This document shows, piece by piece, positions 34,985 through 46,949 of a stretch of 64,000 nucleotides of DNA (within the stretch, counting starts at the first letter, position 1; each line of letters begins with the position of its first letter). The stretch is from the NCBI GenBank assembly GCA_015680685.1, contig MNCI01009462.1:442247-506246 (forward strand), in the 5' to 3' direction. This DNA comes from Gnetum montanum (taxonomy: Eukaryota > Streptophyta > Gnetopsida > Gnetales > Gnetaceae). The notes beneath the pieces were generated by a model, which saw only the letters and a list, made by a program, of their open reading frames with translations, was not told the DNA's origin and did no database searches. The translations under genes and the position numbers were made by a program.

Positions 34985-36270
34985 CCTCCTATTCTTGAAC
35001 CTTGCTGTAATCCTTATTAAAAGAGTTTAGCAGTTGAATCTTAGCTTTTATGTCTAAGATCACTTCTTTCATTTTAGCATGAATAGCATCTAACTTATAA
35101 AGTACTAGTTTATTTTCCTTCCTAATCAAATGATGTAAAAGAAAAATTTCTTCTTTAAATTCAATATACCTCTTGTTACACTTACCATCTTGTTTAGCCA
35201 TATGTGAGAAATTTTCATTGGTAATCATCATACATATGAAATGTGAATCTTTGGAAGAATTTCATGCTTCTTCTTCACTTTGCTCACCATCATCCCAACT
35301 TGTATAAAAGTTGGTCTTTTTTTGATTCCTCATCATTAGATCTATTCTTTGGTTGTACCTTGCTATCACTTGGGTTTCTAGGACATTCGAAGGTCATATG
35401 GCCTCTTCCTCTACAAACCCAACATTTTATAGAAGAGAAATCTAAGAAGCATTTAAAATTTTTTTACCTCTATCTCTACCTTCGAAAAGATTGGGTCTTT
35501 ACTAAGATGCTCCTTTCTTCTTGGAACCAAACATTGTAGGTTTTTTAAGAGAAGGGTAATCTCATCTTTGCTACCCTCATCATGCTCATTTGACTCCTCC
35601 TTAGAGCTAGTCTTTAGAGTAATAGGTCTTTCTTGGATAGCTCTTGTTCTTATAAGATTCATTGCATAAGAATTGAGAGCACTTTGAAGCTCTTCAAATT
35701 TTAGTATTGAGAAGTTTCTAATTTCCTTCATAGTAGTGACCTTTGGTCTAAACTCCAGTTGTAGAGTTCTAATCATTTTGATGATGACATTACTTTTAGG
35801 AATATCCTTTTCTATTTATCTAATAGCTACAACAAAATCATTAACTCTAGAGAAATAATCCTTTATTTTCTCACCTTCACTTATTTTGAGTTTATTATAC
35901 TCACTTTGTAAAACTAATAATTTCAACTGCTTAAAAATAGATGTTCCCTCATAAGTAGCTTCTAAAGTTTGTCAAATTTCTTTGTTTTTTTTTACATCCT
36001 GCTACTCTATTAAATTTATATTTATTCAATGCACAATATAAACAATTTTTTTCTTTTGAATCAAATATAAACTTATTCTTTTCCTCTTGTGTTAATTTGT
36101 TGTGAAGTTTGATGATGCTTGTGGAGCTATTAATAGGTGGAGTGTAGCCTTCAAGGATTGACTTCCACACTTCAAAATTCATGGATTCAAAGAACTCTTT
36201 TATTTTTTCTTTTCAATAGGTGAATTTGAATCCATCGAACATGGGTGGATTTGTGTAAGATGTCCCCTCC
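34985..36270 (-). pseudogene. gag: Copia gag with zinc knuckle and coiled-coil tail
   Basis: Starts MEGTSYTNPPMFDGFKF near 36270, close to the end of the 5' LTR. It continues MNFEVWKSILEGYTPP (36182), then the copia gag core with FKQLKLLVLQSEYNKLKISE-like wording (about 35930) and TLQLEFRPKVTTMKEIRN (about 35770). The knuckle CWVCRGRGHMTFEC (about 35425-35380) has a complete C-x2-C-x4-H-x4-C. A Lys/Glu-rich helical tail (EEIFLLHHLIRKENKLVLYK, 35140) follows. A few stops interrupt it. Gag would form the particle; the knuckle binds RNA. Confidence 0.85.
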
Positions 36271-36276
36271 ATTGTT

Positions 36277-37472
36277 CACACACCAAATTAAAACTTTGTA
36301 ATACAAAAGTGCACACACCAAATTTAACATGGTTCCCCAAATTGGGTAGTTTACACTTGGAGGGTAGATTGCTAGCACACCTCCAAACTTTGTTGCTCTC
36401 AAAATGTGGTTGAAGGGTCCACATCCTATACAGTATTCAAGCCCTCCTCCTAAGTGCTATGCTACAATACTAGCCACTCAAACTTGCAAGGTCCCATCAA
36501 GCTTGGAATGGGATTTCTAGAATTTCATAACCTTTACAACCTTGAGCTCTACACTAGAGTGTTGTACTATAGCATCAACAACTCAATCCTATAGGATCCT
36601 AACAAGCTTAAGCAAGATCAACCCTAGAAGGTAACAAGAGAGAATAATTACAAGGGATAAATGAAACTTAGTTTTCTGATCCTTGTACATTGAGGTACAA
36701 CACACTTTACAATGAACAAATGATGATACAATTAAGAGCAACAAATATTACAATGATAAATAAATGATTCTACAATGATTACACAATAACTTGCATATTT
36801 CCCAATGCATATGATGTCTTCTTATAGCTACCATATTTCTAAATCCATCTTGGAACTCATGCAATAGCTAGATAATGGTTATTAACAGTCATGAAAGATG
36901 TATTCTTCATGCCTGAGACATCTTTTTGTATTTACCTTCAAGTTTAGGAAGACATCTTTTTGGAATCTCCATTCTAGGAGACATCGTTTTCTAATGGAAG
37001 ATGTCAATGGAACTTTCTTTCATTTTTTGAAGATGTCTTTACCTAGTGGAAGACATATCTGCCCAATGAAAGATGCTGCCATTTCTTGAAGACATCTTTA
37101 CTTATGTTCACTCCAATTCTGCCAAGACACCTACTATTTCTCAAAGATGTCTTTCTTCAAATTTCTTTGTCCTTTGAATTCATCATTCCTTTTCCAAAAT
37201 CTTGATCTTCCACATTCTTTAATGATGAAAACTTTTCTTGCATAGTATATGATCCTTGTCCACGTTCTTTGGAATTCTTCCATGTTAATTTAAGACCTTT
37301 TGGATAACCTTATCCTTTGAGCTCTAGACTAGTTCATTTCTTGTCCTATATGTAGGATTTTAGCTTAACTTGATTTGTTATGTTCATAGTCATATAAACA
37401 CAACAACCACACAACCATGAAAATAACCTTTAAATTCATTTTACTTATTATTTTGACACACCAAAAGGTCGA
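36277..37472 (-). mobile_element. 5' LTR of copia element
   Basis: Aligned with 31830-33088 over nearly all its length (for example TGGTTGAAGGGTCCACA at 36406 and 32002). Its 3' end with the C-rich motif, and the primer site, are missing, so gag follows directly. It carries the same AAGACATCTT cluster (36890-37155). Confidence 0.82.
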
Positions 37473-39060
37473 CATTATGCTAGTAAAACCTATTCAAAGC
37501 CTCATCCACACGATGGCCGTGCTGGCCAATTTGGCTCTAGTACCCCTTAGTGTGGATACACTTGATTTTTAGTTCATAGTTATCTATAGAGATAAATTGA
37601 TTAAGTTTTCAAGTCTCTAGGGTTTCTAGTACTCATGTTTAAGGTTTAGGCTTACAATAGCCCATGTTTCATGATTTTTTTAACTTTAGCATGGTTATAC
37701 ATCCCTTGGCCACATTGGCTAGCATTACCCCATTGTGGATGAGGGGTTATGATGATCTTTTATGATTTAAATAAGGCTAAATCATAGTCTATTCAAGGTC
37801 TTAAGGTCCTAGGCTTTAATGGGCTAAATTTTAGGCTTTTTGGTGTGTTGTTGTACTTTCAAAATAAGTAAGAAACTCCACCCATGTGGTCCAGTATTGT
37901 TCTAGCCTTTCTGAACATAGATACATTGGAATATTGACTTCTAGTGATTTCTGGCATTGCATCAACTAAGTATTTGAGCTCTTGGAATTGCTAATGTTAA
38001 TAGCTAGGATTTGGCCTCAAAATTCATAACTTTGAAGGATTTTTAATATTTTTGGTGATCATGCCCCCTAGGGCTATGTTGACCAACATAGCCCCATCAT
38101 GGATGGAGGGGGATGATACCTTTTTATCACTTTTGACTCATTTTCTAGGGATTGATGACCTTAAGATGCTTCAAAAGTGTTCTAGGTAAAAGTAGTAAAA
38201 CTTGGAGTCAATTTGGTGCACTTATGAGCTTTCTATGGGCTCTTTGCATGTACCCATGTTGGACCCATGTTAGCCAACATGCATGGAGCCTACCTCAATG
38301 TGAATAAGTAGTCCTTAATCAAGTTTGACTAGCTTGTACTTGATTTTTAGTGACATAACAATTTAGGAAGGTCTTAGGGTCATAGGGGTGAATTTTGAGA
38401 TCATTTTGGTGCATCTATGGATTTTATGGAACATTCTCAAAGCATCCACATTGGACCCACATTGGCCAATGGGGGTGAGGGGCTCCTTAGCATGGATAAG
38501 TGGGTTGGCAAGGAATTTGACTTATTTAGCTTGATTTTTGACTGTTGGGGACTCCAAGAAAGTGAGAGGGTTATGATATGTCAATTTTGAGGTTGCTTTT
38601 TATGTTTTATGATTACACTCCATCCAACTACACTAAAGCCACATTGACTAGCATTGTTGGGGTGTCCCCCAATGTGGCTCCATTGAAATCCATGGTTTTT
38701 GCCACTTTTTATTGGATTTGACAATGTTTTGGAGTTTTCAAAGGCTATTACAAAGGCTTTAGGCTTAGCGAGGTCATTTTGGGATCAAATTATGGCTTGG
38801 TTGGTGCTTGTGAATACCATCCCCCTTGGAGAAACGTTGGCCAACATGGATGATCTCTAGTTTAGCATTTTTGTTTAAAATGGAAGGTGTTATAATTGGT
38901 TTTGGCCTCTCTTGGGGCTTGGTGTTTGTTAGTGTTGACATCCAAATGTTAAATTTGGCATGGGCTGTTTGGGATTTCTTGTGCTAGGCATTGGAAGCTT
39001 GGACCCACACTGGATCCATGTGAAAAAGCATGGGTTAGGAGGGTTTCAACTTAAAAGATG
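37473..39060 (+). repeat. ~187-bp tandem array, second part
   Basis: About nine diverged units with peaks near 37505, 37690, 37880, 38060, 38255, 38445, 38630, 38810 and 39000. Conserved pieces: a GTTGGCCAAC dyad with CATGG arms, TCCTTAGCATGGATA, TTGATTTTTG, ATTTTGAGATCATTTTGGTG and GCATCCACATTGG. It ends about 440 bp before the start of the antisense gene of element A. Confidence 0.8.
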
Positions 39061-39496
39061 TTTCTTAAGGTTTCAAGAGGGTTAAACCCTAGTGTAGATG
39101 AGCTTTCAGGCCTTAAAACCCATTGCTTGAGAGGAATCTAGTGGGGCCCACCAAAATTGAAATTTTTTCTTAATTTTATATCTCCCACCATCCTAATGTT
39201 GCAAATATTTTTCCCCTTTGAACTAGTAATTCACCATGAGTTTAGTGAGTGCATTAGGCAAGGTAGATTTAGAATGGGATGCCTAGGTATAGAATTGGTT
39301 TTCTTACTTGTTGATTTCACAAACATCACTTGCACAACCCATCTCATCATTGGTAGCACACTAGTTCAAAGCTTTGGCATCAATTTTGGCATGAAATCCA
39401 TCAATATTCATTGTTTCTTGGCAAAAATCTAACTAGGCATGATGTTAATGCCAATATTTTGAAGATTTTTGAAGGTTTTCTACACTATTGATCATC
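39061..39496 (+). promoter_or_regulatory. Presumed promoter region of the element A antisense gene
   Basis: Lies between the tandem array and the ATG at 39497. No clear TATA box: TTTTATATC at 39174-39182 is the nearest candidate but is about 320 bp upstream. The ORF at 39157-39432 has no counterpart I can see in the G copy. Confidence 0.3.
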
Positions 39497-39719
39497 ATGA
39501 CAAAGAGGAAGGTCACTATAAGCAAGAATCCTATCCTAGAGGATGTTGATGCTATAGAAAAATGGCTCTCACACTTGACATGGCCTTTTCCTGGATAAGG
39601 ATTTACTATCATCACCCTCAGGTAGACCATTCTTGGCCATTTTCTATGTTTTTTCCAAGCTTTTCTTGTCTAGAAATTGGGTGTTTTCTTAGATCTAGGT
39701 TGATGTGTTTATTAAAATT

Positions 39720-40425
39720 CAATTTTTAAAAATTCCTACACTATTTTTAGGTCATATTTATGGAATTTTGGTGTTGCTTTAGTGTTATTTCTGGTTAGTG
39801 CAAGGGTATAAGCTTTTTGTGTGTTAATTTTATGCAATTTTCCTATTTTCCATAAAAAACCAACACCACTTCTACATTTTTTCTTATGAAAATGGCTATG
39901 AATATTTAATTTTTGATGCCATAGGATCATAATACATCATTAAAAAGTTAAAAAAATGGTTGAACCACTAGATTCTGGCTTACGGTTAATTTTCTATGAA
40001 TTTTTTCGTAAGCCAATTTAATGTGGTTTTCTGGTTTTTTACTATTTTTTCATGGTAGTTTTGCAATTTATGTGTAAAAATAGCTATGAGTTTTGGATCT
40101 TTTAGGTTATGAATTTTTATTTTATGGTTTAAGGTTTCAAATGGTTATGGAATCATGGAATCTGGGTTTCGAGTTAATTCTAGGAAAAATTTTTTGTTGG
40201 CGTAAGTGTGATTCAATGCTAATTTTCTATTTTTAACGTCATTTCAAGAATTTTTCTTGCAATAATGACTGGGAATTTCTATGTTTTTCAGTGGTGGATT
40301 TTTAGTTCTTTGTTTAAGGTTTCAAAAGGTCTTGGAATCACTAAATTTGGATTTTTGGTTAATTTTTTATGATTGTTTTATAACCTTGCATGAAACAAGG
40401 TTTTTGTTTTTTATAGTTTTCCCAC
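39720..40425 (+). repeat. Three ~185-bp tandem units in the first intron
   Basis: Repeats of ATGGTTATGGAATCATGGAATCTGG...GGTTAATT (39950, 40138, 40322) and ATAGCTATGAGTTTTGGAT-like blocks (39888, 40080, 40262). The unit length is near that of the upstream array, but I cannot align the two sequences by eye. Confidence 0.6.
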
Positions 40426-43400
40426 TATGAAGATGGAAAATGTTGGCACATTGGATAATTTTTTCCAGAAATGTCCTAGGTTCTTGGGGATCATTATGGA
40501 TGTCAAGGATGGTTTAAAATTGGTTCTAGTAGTTTTAATTTTTTTGATATTTTTAATCATTGATTTCCCATGGTCATTTTCTTTAGTATTGTGTTATGTG
40601 AATTTTGGTTAAATGTTGTTAATATTTTATATGGCATTTTGAAATTTTCCAAGCTTAGGATTATAGTGTAGATGTTGTGGTTGGTTTCTTATCATCATGT
40701 TCAATTCTTTTCTTGTTCTAAGTGTTGGAAGTCATAGCTGAAAATGTTGATAGTGGTTTTAACAGTGTCTTGTTGTTTTCCCCGTATAGGGCCTTCCTTA
40801 AGCCCATGTTGGTGGTTGTTGAGTTGGTGGGGATACTCTACTATATCCACTTGCCAAACCCAAACACCCCTTGCATACATGGCCTTAGGACATGAATCCC
40901 TATGGTTTCAGCTAGGGGAAAGAGAATTCTTGGCCTATATGCTATAAAATTTTGGTGTGATGATGTGATCATGCTTATCATCTTATATGGCTAGTGCTAT
41001 CATGACAACTTTACTACCTCAGTATTCTAGCTTAATTTTCAAGTTCATAGTTCACAATTTTGAAACCCGCATGGAAGGCAAAGTGCTTGATAGTAAAGCT
41101 ACTAGGGGGACTTGTCAGCTATCTCAGATTTGGGAGATGCTAGAGTTCTCCCGGTACAATACTGATAACACCTTAATGGTGGCTCACTAGGTCCACATAA
41201 TATTTCAAAATCCTCCTATCACAATGTACCATTTGTAAGGGTAAGTGTATTTGTAAAAAAAAATTCAGATTTTTTTAATTTGATTTACCTATTCTTCCTT
41301 CACTTATTGGTTTCTCTTTTTTCAGATCATAAATATCTTGCAGGTACATGGTTAGTGACCAAGGTTTGGTAGAATAATCAAACCTTAGCATTATCTCAAA
41401 TTATGGTGGGGGTATTCACCAAAAACCCCATAGTTAGGCTCATAGTGGTTAAGCAACTAAAGGGTGATTTTGATAAGTACATCACCATGTATGCTTAAAC
41501 CTTCTAAAGGTGCCTAGCTAGTGAGGCAATTGATGGTTGGTGGGTGGCTTCTAAATTCATTGTAGAAGAAGGCACCACTAGTAGGCCCTCCACACAACCC
41601 TCATCAAGTAACAAGAAGAATAGTAAGAAAGGTAGGAATTTTCTTGTTTGTTTGTTTTATTATATTATACCAACATTTTCATGGCTGCATGCTTCTAGGA
41701 TGTTTTGGTTTTAAGTGTTTTTACCACTTTATCAATATGATTTTATTTTGTTGTTATTATCATATTTTTTTTTACATGATGTTCCTATTCCTAAGCTAAT
41801 TGACCATTTTTTTCCTTGCAGGTGCTACAACCTCTTCCAGCATTGCTTTGGTTGTTTCAGGATGCCTTGAGGAGACCCTCATCCTAAAATATGATGAAGT
41901 GTAATTGGCACAACATTGGTTGGCTGAAAAGACACCCAAAAACATTCAAGGAAACATCACTCATGTAAGTTTGTTTTATCTTTTCATGGATCCTAGCCAA
42001 ACCATCCTCATTCCTAAGATGGTGAACATCATTGACTTCTTTGACCATGGAGTGAAGAAGTTCATCATCTAGGTTCATGACATGTTAATCAGATTGTCCA
42101 TCAATGAGACTACCTTTTGTGACCTCTTTGGTATCTCTGTTAAAGGGATGAGAGTTGCCACCAAACCCATAAAGGATGTAGGCCACTGAGAGGAAGGTGA
42201 AATCATGGTTTAATGCTCATCATGGCCATTCCGGGTTGGCCTTGGAGGATTTCTAGGTATCAAAAGCAATGAACCATACCCCTTATTAAAATCTCATACC
42301 TTTCTAAAGCTGCTATTATAAAATAAGGTTATTGGCATCGCCCAGGCATGGACCATGATGAAGGTCCTTATTAAAGGTACCTGATTTAACTAGACAACTC
42401 ACTTAACCTTTGGGTTGTAGGAGGAAATCCTCAAACTTTGGGAGGATCTCACCATAATATGTCACATGTATTATGCATGCTTTGTAGCATATTTAAGGAG
42501 ATTCATAGATTTTTTGGTGGTGATGAGGAATATATGATGGGTAAGTTAAGACTCATCCTAACTTTCTAAGCCTTCGATAAATTTATCCAACTATGTAGGC
42601 CTATAATCCATCAGAGGGTGTTCAAAAATCATTGTTTATGATCATTAAATATTTTAGTGGTATATGTTGTGCTTCCATTAATAGCATGGGGATTGAGCCT
42701 CAAGTTGAGTTGGAAAATGCTGAGAGGGCCAAGGAATTATGTGTTGAAGCTGACAAGGCAACTAGAGAAAAGTTAAAGTAGCCCATGTTTGAGAAAGCAG
42801 CACCAACCACTAAGTAATCTTCCAAGAGGAGGTTCATAGTTAGGCTTGGTTGAACACATCAGGTGTTTATAGGTATTTTAATTTTGTTTCATACTTAGGT
42901 TATTTTCATATTTTATGTTTGAAGGCTATGTTGTTATTTTATCTTATGTGAAATGCATTAATCTATTGTATGTTTTATGTTTTTTATTCTTATAGATATG
43001 TGACAAGAATTGATAGCCCAAGCTACTACAATGAAGAAGGAGTAGAAGCACTTAGAGGTGGTATTCCTATAGCCTCATGAGGATGAGGGGTTGGCCAACA
43101 TTACACTGGATGACCTAGACACCCTATTTTGTCAACCATTACCAAGGGAACCCACTGTCATTCTATGCATTATATTTTATTTTTTATGTTTAATTCTTGT
43201 TCTAAATGTTAGTCAATTTTTATACTTGCTATAGCTACTGAGCCCCAACTAGATGCCACTACTTCTACATTTCGCATAAAACCATGGGTAGAGGTTTCCA
43301 ATAAGATGGAGTTCATGTGTTGGGTAGCCAAGGACATAGTCAATCAATTGCAATAGGTTTCTACTGAAGTTGGTAAGAACTTCATTTCATTTTACCTTTA

Positions 43401-44556
43401 ATTATTTTATATAGGTTTTTATAAGTATATTGGTTACATGTTTTTGTTATAGCTTTTCTTGTTGTATATTATACTTATGTGTATATTTCATGGTTACATT
43501 GCTTGTAGTGCCTAAGGTTAAGTGAGACTCCAACTATGCCATGGAGATAAGCTTCTTGCCTAGTCTTTCATTTGAAGTGGAAAATCTTTCATAAAGGTTT
43601 TATGAAATTATAACTAATATTGCAATTTCATGTACCAAAACTTTGTGGGAATTACAACAGTTAAACAAATCCCTATGGAAATAAGTTATGGATTTGAAAG
43701 AAGAGACTAAGAGATAGGCTTAGGTAATCAATGATCTCTAGGATCATAAGTGATGAAGTGTTTGTTGGTCGCTACATCTACTAGGCCGTGTATACTAAGG
43801 AGTCTTTGTGAACCAAGGAGATCACATGGGCACATTATTGGAACATCACCTATGACAAGGTTGCCCTTGTTAGAGAGATGGTAGAACAATAGTTGTAGAT
43901 GAACTTGCTTGTTTGTAAGTCCAAAAAGTAGAGAGATTACAATGCCTAGGTTCTTGAGTGGGGCTAGACATAGAATGAAAACAAAAATAAATATAAGCCT
44001 GAATGTGAATCTTATCTTAAGTGGTTAAAAGAAGAGTCTAATGAACAACACAAATTGGAGTTTTTTGTAAAGGGGATTCAAGTTGAAACCACCTTTAAAC
44101 TATTTAGAGACACTCTAACTATGGTTGAATGCGCTACCCCTTAGATCTCTATTACCTTGAGTGAGGTATCTACTACTATTGTGTCATGGGAGCCACCTAC
44201 GTGGATGAAGATTGATGAGAGTAACATCCTAACGGATGCTAATCTTGGGGACATGGATTGGGCCCATATGACGAAAGACCAAATCCTCCATCATTTGGAG
44301 GATGGCCTTCAGAGTCTTCCCCTAGAGTATATCATAATGAAGTCCTCTTAGGTTTGTCTGTTGTATGTTTTTATCATGTTTTATTTTGTTTAAGTTATTA
44401 GCTTAGTCTTATGGTGCATTGATTAGTAATTAATCTTATGTTATTATTGTAATGACAGAAAATTTCGGTAGCTGGAAAATACCAAACAAAATCCATGTAC
44501 ACAGTTTTAACCACAGATCCGTGCGAGGGCTGTGCTAGAGAAAACAAATTCGCAGT

Positions 44557-44587
44557 GCCCTGAATAGTCTTGTCGATCAGATAGGGA
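44557..44587 (-). promoter_or_regulatory. Conserved hairpin near LTR 3' end (family B)
   Basis: CCCT/AGGG stem around TGATCGACAAGACTATTC (minus strand), aligned with the G and A hairpins. Confidence 0.5.
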
Positions 44588-45220
44588 CTTACTTAATCAG
44601 TAAATCGACGAAGATTAAAGGTGTTTCATGGAACGATTTGATTCGATAAATCGTGAAAGGAGAGGAAAATGATGTGGATAAATTGCAATAATGACAACGT
44701 TAACACGAAAAAGGGAATCGGATTTAAGAGAAATGAGTGATTTCAAGATCTGTACTTTGACCCAAAAAAAGTGAGTATTTTGTATATAAAGTTACAATAG
44801 GAAGACTTTGATTATCTTGTGCGAAACATACACAAAATAATAAGAAAAAATATTTAATAAGGAGTGCAGAATGGAGCTCAGTCTACCTTGTAAGCTAAAG
44901 ACGGGGTGCAAGGAAGGTCAAGCTCAGATGTCTATCAATCAACTGTGTCTAATCAATAGATCTTGCCAACCACACCAGATGATCTCTCGATCTCTGATCT
45001 ATCTTCTTCGCTTTGGGTAGTCTCTGCTCAAAATTGCCAAGGATCACCGATGGGAGAACTGTATTTTCGCCAAAAGGTATGATCGCTCCTGCTGCCAATG
45101 CTTGAAAAATGTCTCTTGTTTCTGCTCAAGGATGATAACTGCCAAAATTTGAAGATGCCAGCCGCTGCTCCTCTTCAAAAGTCCTCTTTCAAAAAAAAAA
45201 GTCCCCTACCTTTACTGGGG

Positions 45221-45228
45221 TATTTATA
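45221..45228 (-). promoter_or_regulatory. TATA box of solo LTR B
   Basis: TATAAATA on the minus strand, directly downstream of the TTACGCT motif cluster in transcription order. Confidence 0.65.
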
Positions 45229-45324
45229 AGTTCGACAACATGTAGAAAAGGCACAACCTTGATGACATGTGTCTCAAACTTTCCAGATACCATTGACTTG
45301 ATGAATTGGCTATGTTGCATCACA

Positions 45325-45892
45325 TTGCAACGTATGCTGTCAAACTTTTGCCAAAGCTGCTTCATGATTATGCACAATATGCTTATCAGCATATTGTGCG
45401 TATGGATAGCAAATGCGTAACTGCTTTAGCCAGCTTTACGCTATATTACACTTGTTTACGCTATGTCACATGGCAGAGCGTAACAAAGCATGGAAATAGT
45501 GAGTCAAGCTATTTTATGCTCATTTAAGCTGCAAAGCGTAGTGAAGCGTAAAAAAAATGATCAACTCGACGATAAATTACGTTGACGTACGCTGCGTAGC
45601 GTAACTAGCGTAAGTGATCAATCTGCAAAAAGAAAGGAGCCTAATCTGTCGTGCTTCCTTTGGACTTTGCCTTTGACCTTTTTGAAGCTCATTACACTAC
45701 TTTGCGTAACAGAGCGTAAGTTCAACCTTGGACAAAAGACTTAGCAGAATATGCGAGAAGTCACATATTACGCTGCTTAGGCTTTAAGCTTCACCAAATC
45801 TGCTGAAGTAAGTTACCTTCTGAGGTTAGACTATGTTAAGCAGAATTACGCTAAGCGCCATTACGCTATGTCACGTAATGTAGCGTAAAGAT
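45325..45892. promoter_or_regulatory. TTACGCT / AGCGTAA motif cluster upstream of LTR B TATA box
   Basis: About 17 copies in 570 bp in both orientations, several as inverted pairs: TTACGCTA and TAGCGTAA around 12 bases (45862-45889), and another pair at 45455-45482. Such density is far above chance in AT-rich sequence. Confidence 0.7.
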
Positions 45893-46140
45893 AGAAAACA
45901 TAGTAAAATTGAAATTTGTAAGGAACTTGGAGACTTGATGCCGGGTGTCGTTTCGCCTTGCTTTGCCTTGTTCTACCTTCTGGAATTCTATCACGAACAT
46001 TTGCCTGAATTGTGAATCTTCACCTGAGGCCGATTCACAATTTCCACAGTGTTTCAATTATGGCACAAGCACTAGGCAACACCAGTGGCCCTAGTGATGA
46101 GGATGAAAGTGACCTTCAAACTCCTCAAGATACATTCTAG

Positions 46141-46949
46141 CACCACTAATTAACTTGTCATCGTTGTCTATTTTAGTTATTTTGGTTGATCACATTGCCC
46201 TTGATGTTCTTATGGCTAGTGTTAGCCATTGATTTAGTTGATGGATGGTTTATTGTTTCATGATGTATTGTTAAAAATTTTTTCATACCATGTGGTCATG
46301 GTATCATGATTTAGACAAATAATTATTGTTAAATTTTGGTCTTGATTATATCATTATAGTTTTATTCATATTACATGGTTCCATGTTGTGATTATGATAT
46401 AAGGTTGCATTGGCTAACTCACATAGTTATAATATAATAAAAAGATAAAATTGACTAGGCATCAAAGTTGTAGACTAAAACATAAATAAATTTTTTTCTA
46501 GTTTCAGGCCATGGTGGGCCATAGAATTTTTCTAGTTTTAGGCCATGGTAGGCCATAGAATCTTGCAAAGGAAAATATTTTCTTTATTGATTTTGTGTTT
46601 GAAACATATTTATGGATTTTTCTTGTTTTAAAGTTTTTATGGAATTTTTAGATTTAACACCCTAAAAAAGGAGAAAAATCCTTAAAAGTAAAATGTAAAC
46701 AAGAGTAAACCTTTAGGCTACATGCAAATTAAAACATAACATAAAGTGAAACAAAATGGCAGATACAGGTAACGTGTGAATTAGGCTAAAAGGCTATAAG
46801 TCAAGATGGCTACATGATCATAGGTGCATTGGGGAAGAAAATTAGAGGTATACATTAATTATAAAATTTTTTCCTAATATTTGAGAGATTAGAAAACATA
46901 TACAGTCTATTTTACACATGCTTGTATTTCCCATCTCCTTCACTAATAA
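46141..46949. other. Spacer between antisense gene end and protease of element A
   Basis: No gene seen. GGCCATGGTGGGCCATAGAAT repeats once (about 46506-46562). In G the matching spacer (58561-59017) carries a GGCC-rich 27-bp repeat. Confidence 0.5.

Larger units (their letters stand above)
31830..37472 (-). mobile_element. Copia-type element with gag only, nested in the tandem array
   Basis: LTRs at 31830-33088 and about 36277-37472, minus orientation, 5.6 kb. The internal part is only about 3.2 kb and shows gag, a zinc knuckle and a coiled-coil tail, with no protease, integrase or RT motif that I can find. Probably non-autonomous, or pol was lost early. The flanks on both sides belong to the same ~187-bp array. 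No clean 5-bp target duplication (TGGTA versus CATTA). Confidence 0.82.
44448..46056 (-). mobile_element. Solo LTR (family B) in the last intron of the antisense gene
   Basis: 1609 bp, TG...CA ends, flanked by ATTAT on both sides (44443-44447, 46057-46061). Orientation is minus because TATAAATA reads on the minus strand (45221-45228) and the conserved 3'-end hairpin and GCACAGCCCTCGCACGGATC block lie at the low-coordinate end, as in the G LTR. Carries a dense TTACGCT/AGCGTAA cluster. Excision would leave a short intron of about 110 bp. Confidence 0.93.
39497..46140 (+). pseudogene. Antisense multi-exon gene of element A
   Basis: Protein of unknown function, opposite in strand to gag and pol and lying between protease and RT. 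It starts MTKRKVTISKNPILEDVD (39497). Good splice signals frame later exons: acceptors near 40787, 41343, 41820, 42996 and 43508 (e.g. CCTTGCAG|G, TTCTTATAG|A); donors near 41239, 41633, 42540 and 43372 (GTAAG or GTAGG). Readable blocks include QIWEMLEFSRYN (41130), TTFCDLFGISVKGMRV (42108), ITLDDLDTLF (43105), PWVEVSNKMEFM (43285) and ANLGDMDWAHMTKDQIL (44240). The acidic last exon (SGPSDEDESDLQTPQDTF) stops at 46140. Each aligns with a block of 59018-63821. It has many stops, so it is a relic. A solo LTR sits in the last intron. Confidence 0.78.

Noticed and set aside
37473-39060. CRISPR-like or inverted-repeat array
   Set aside because: Units are ~187-bp diverged plant tandem repeats with no constant short repeat and unique spacers.
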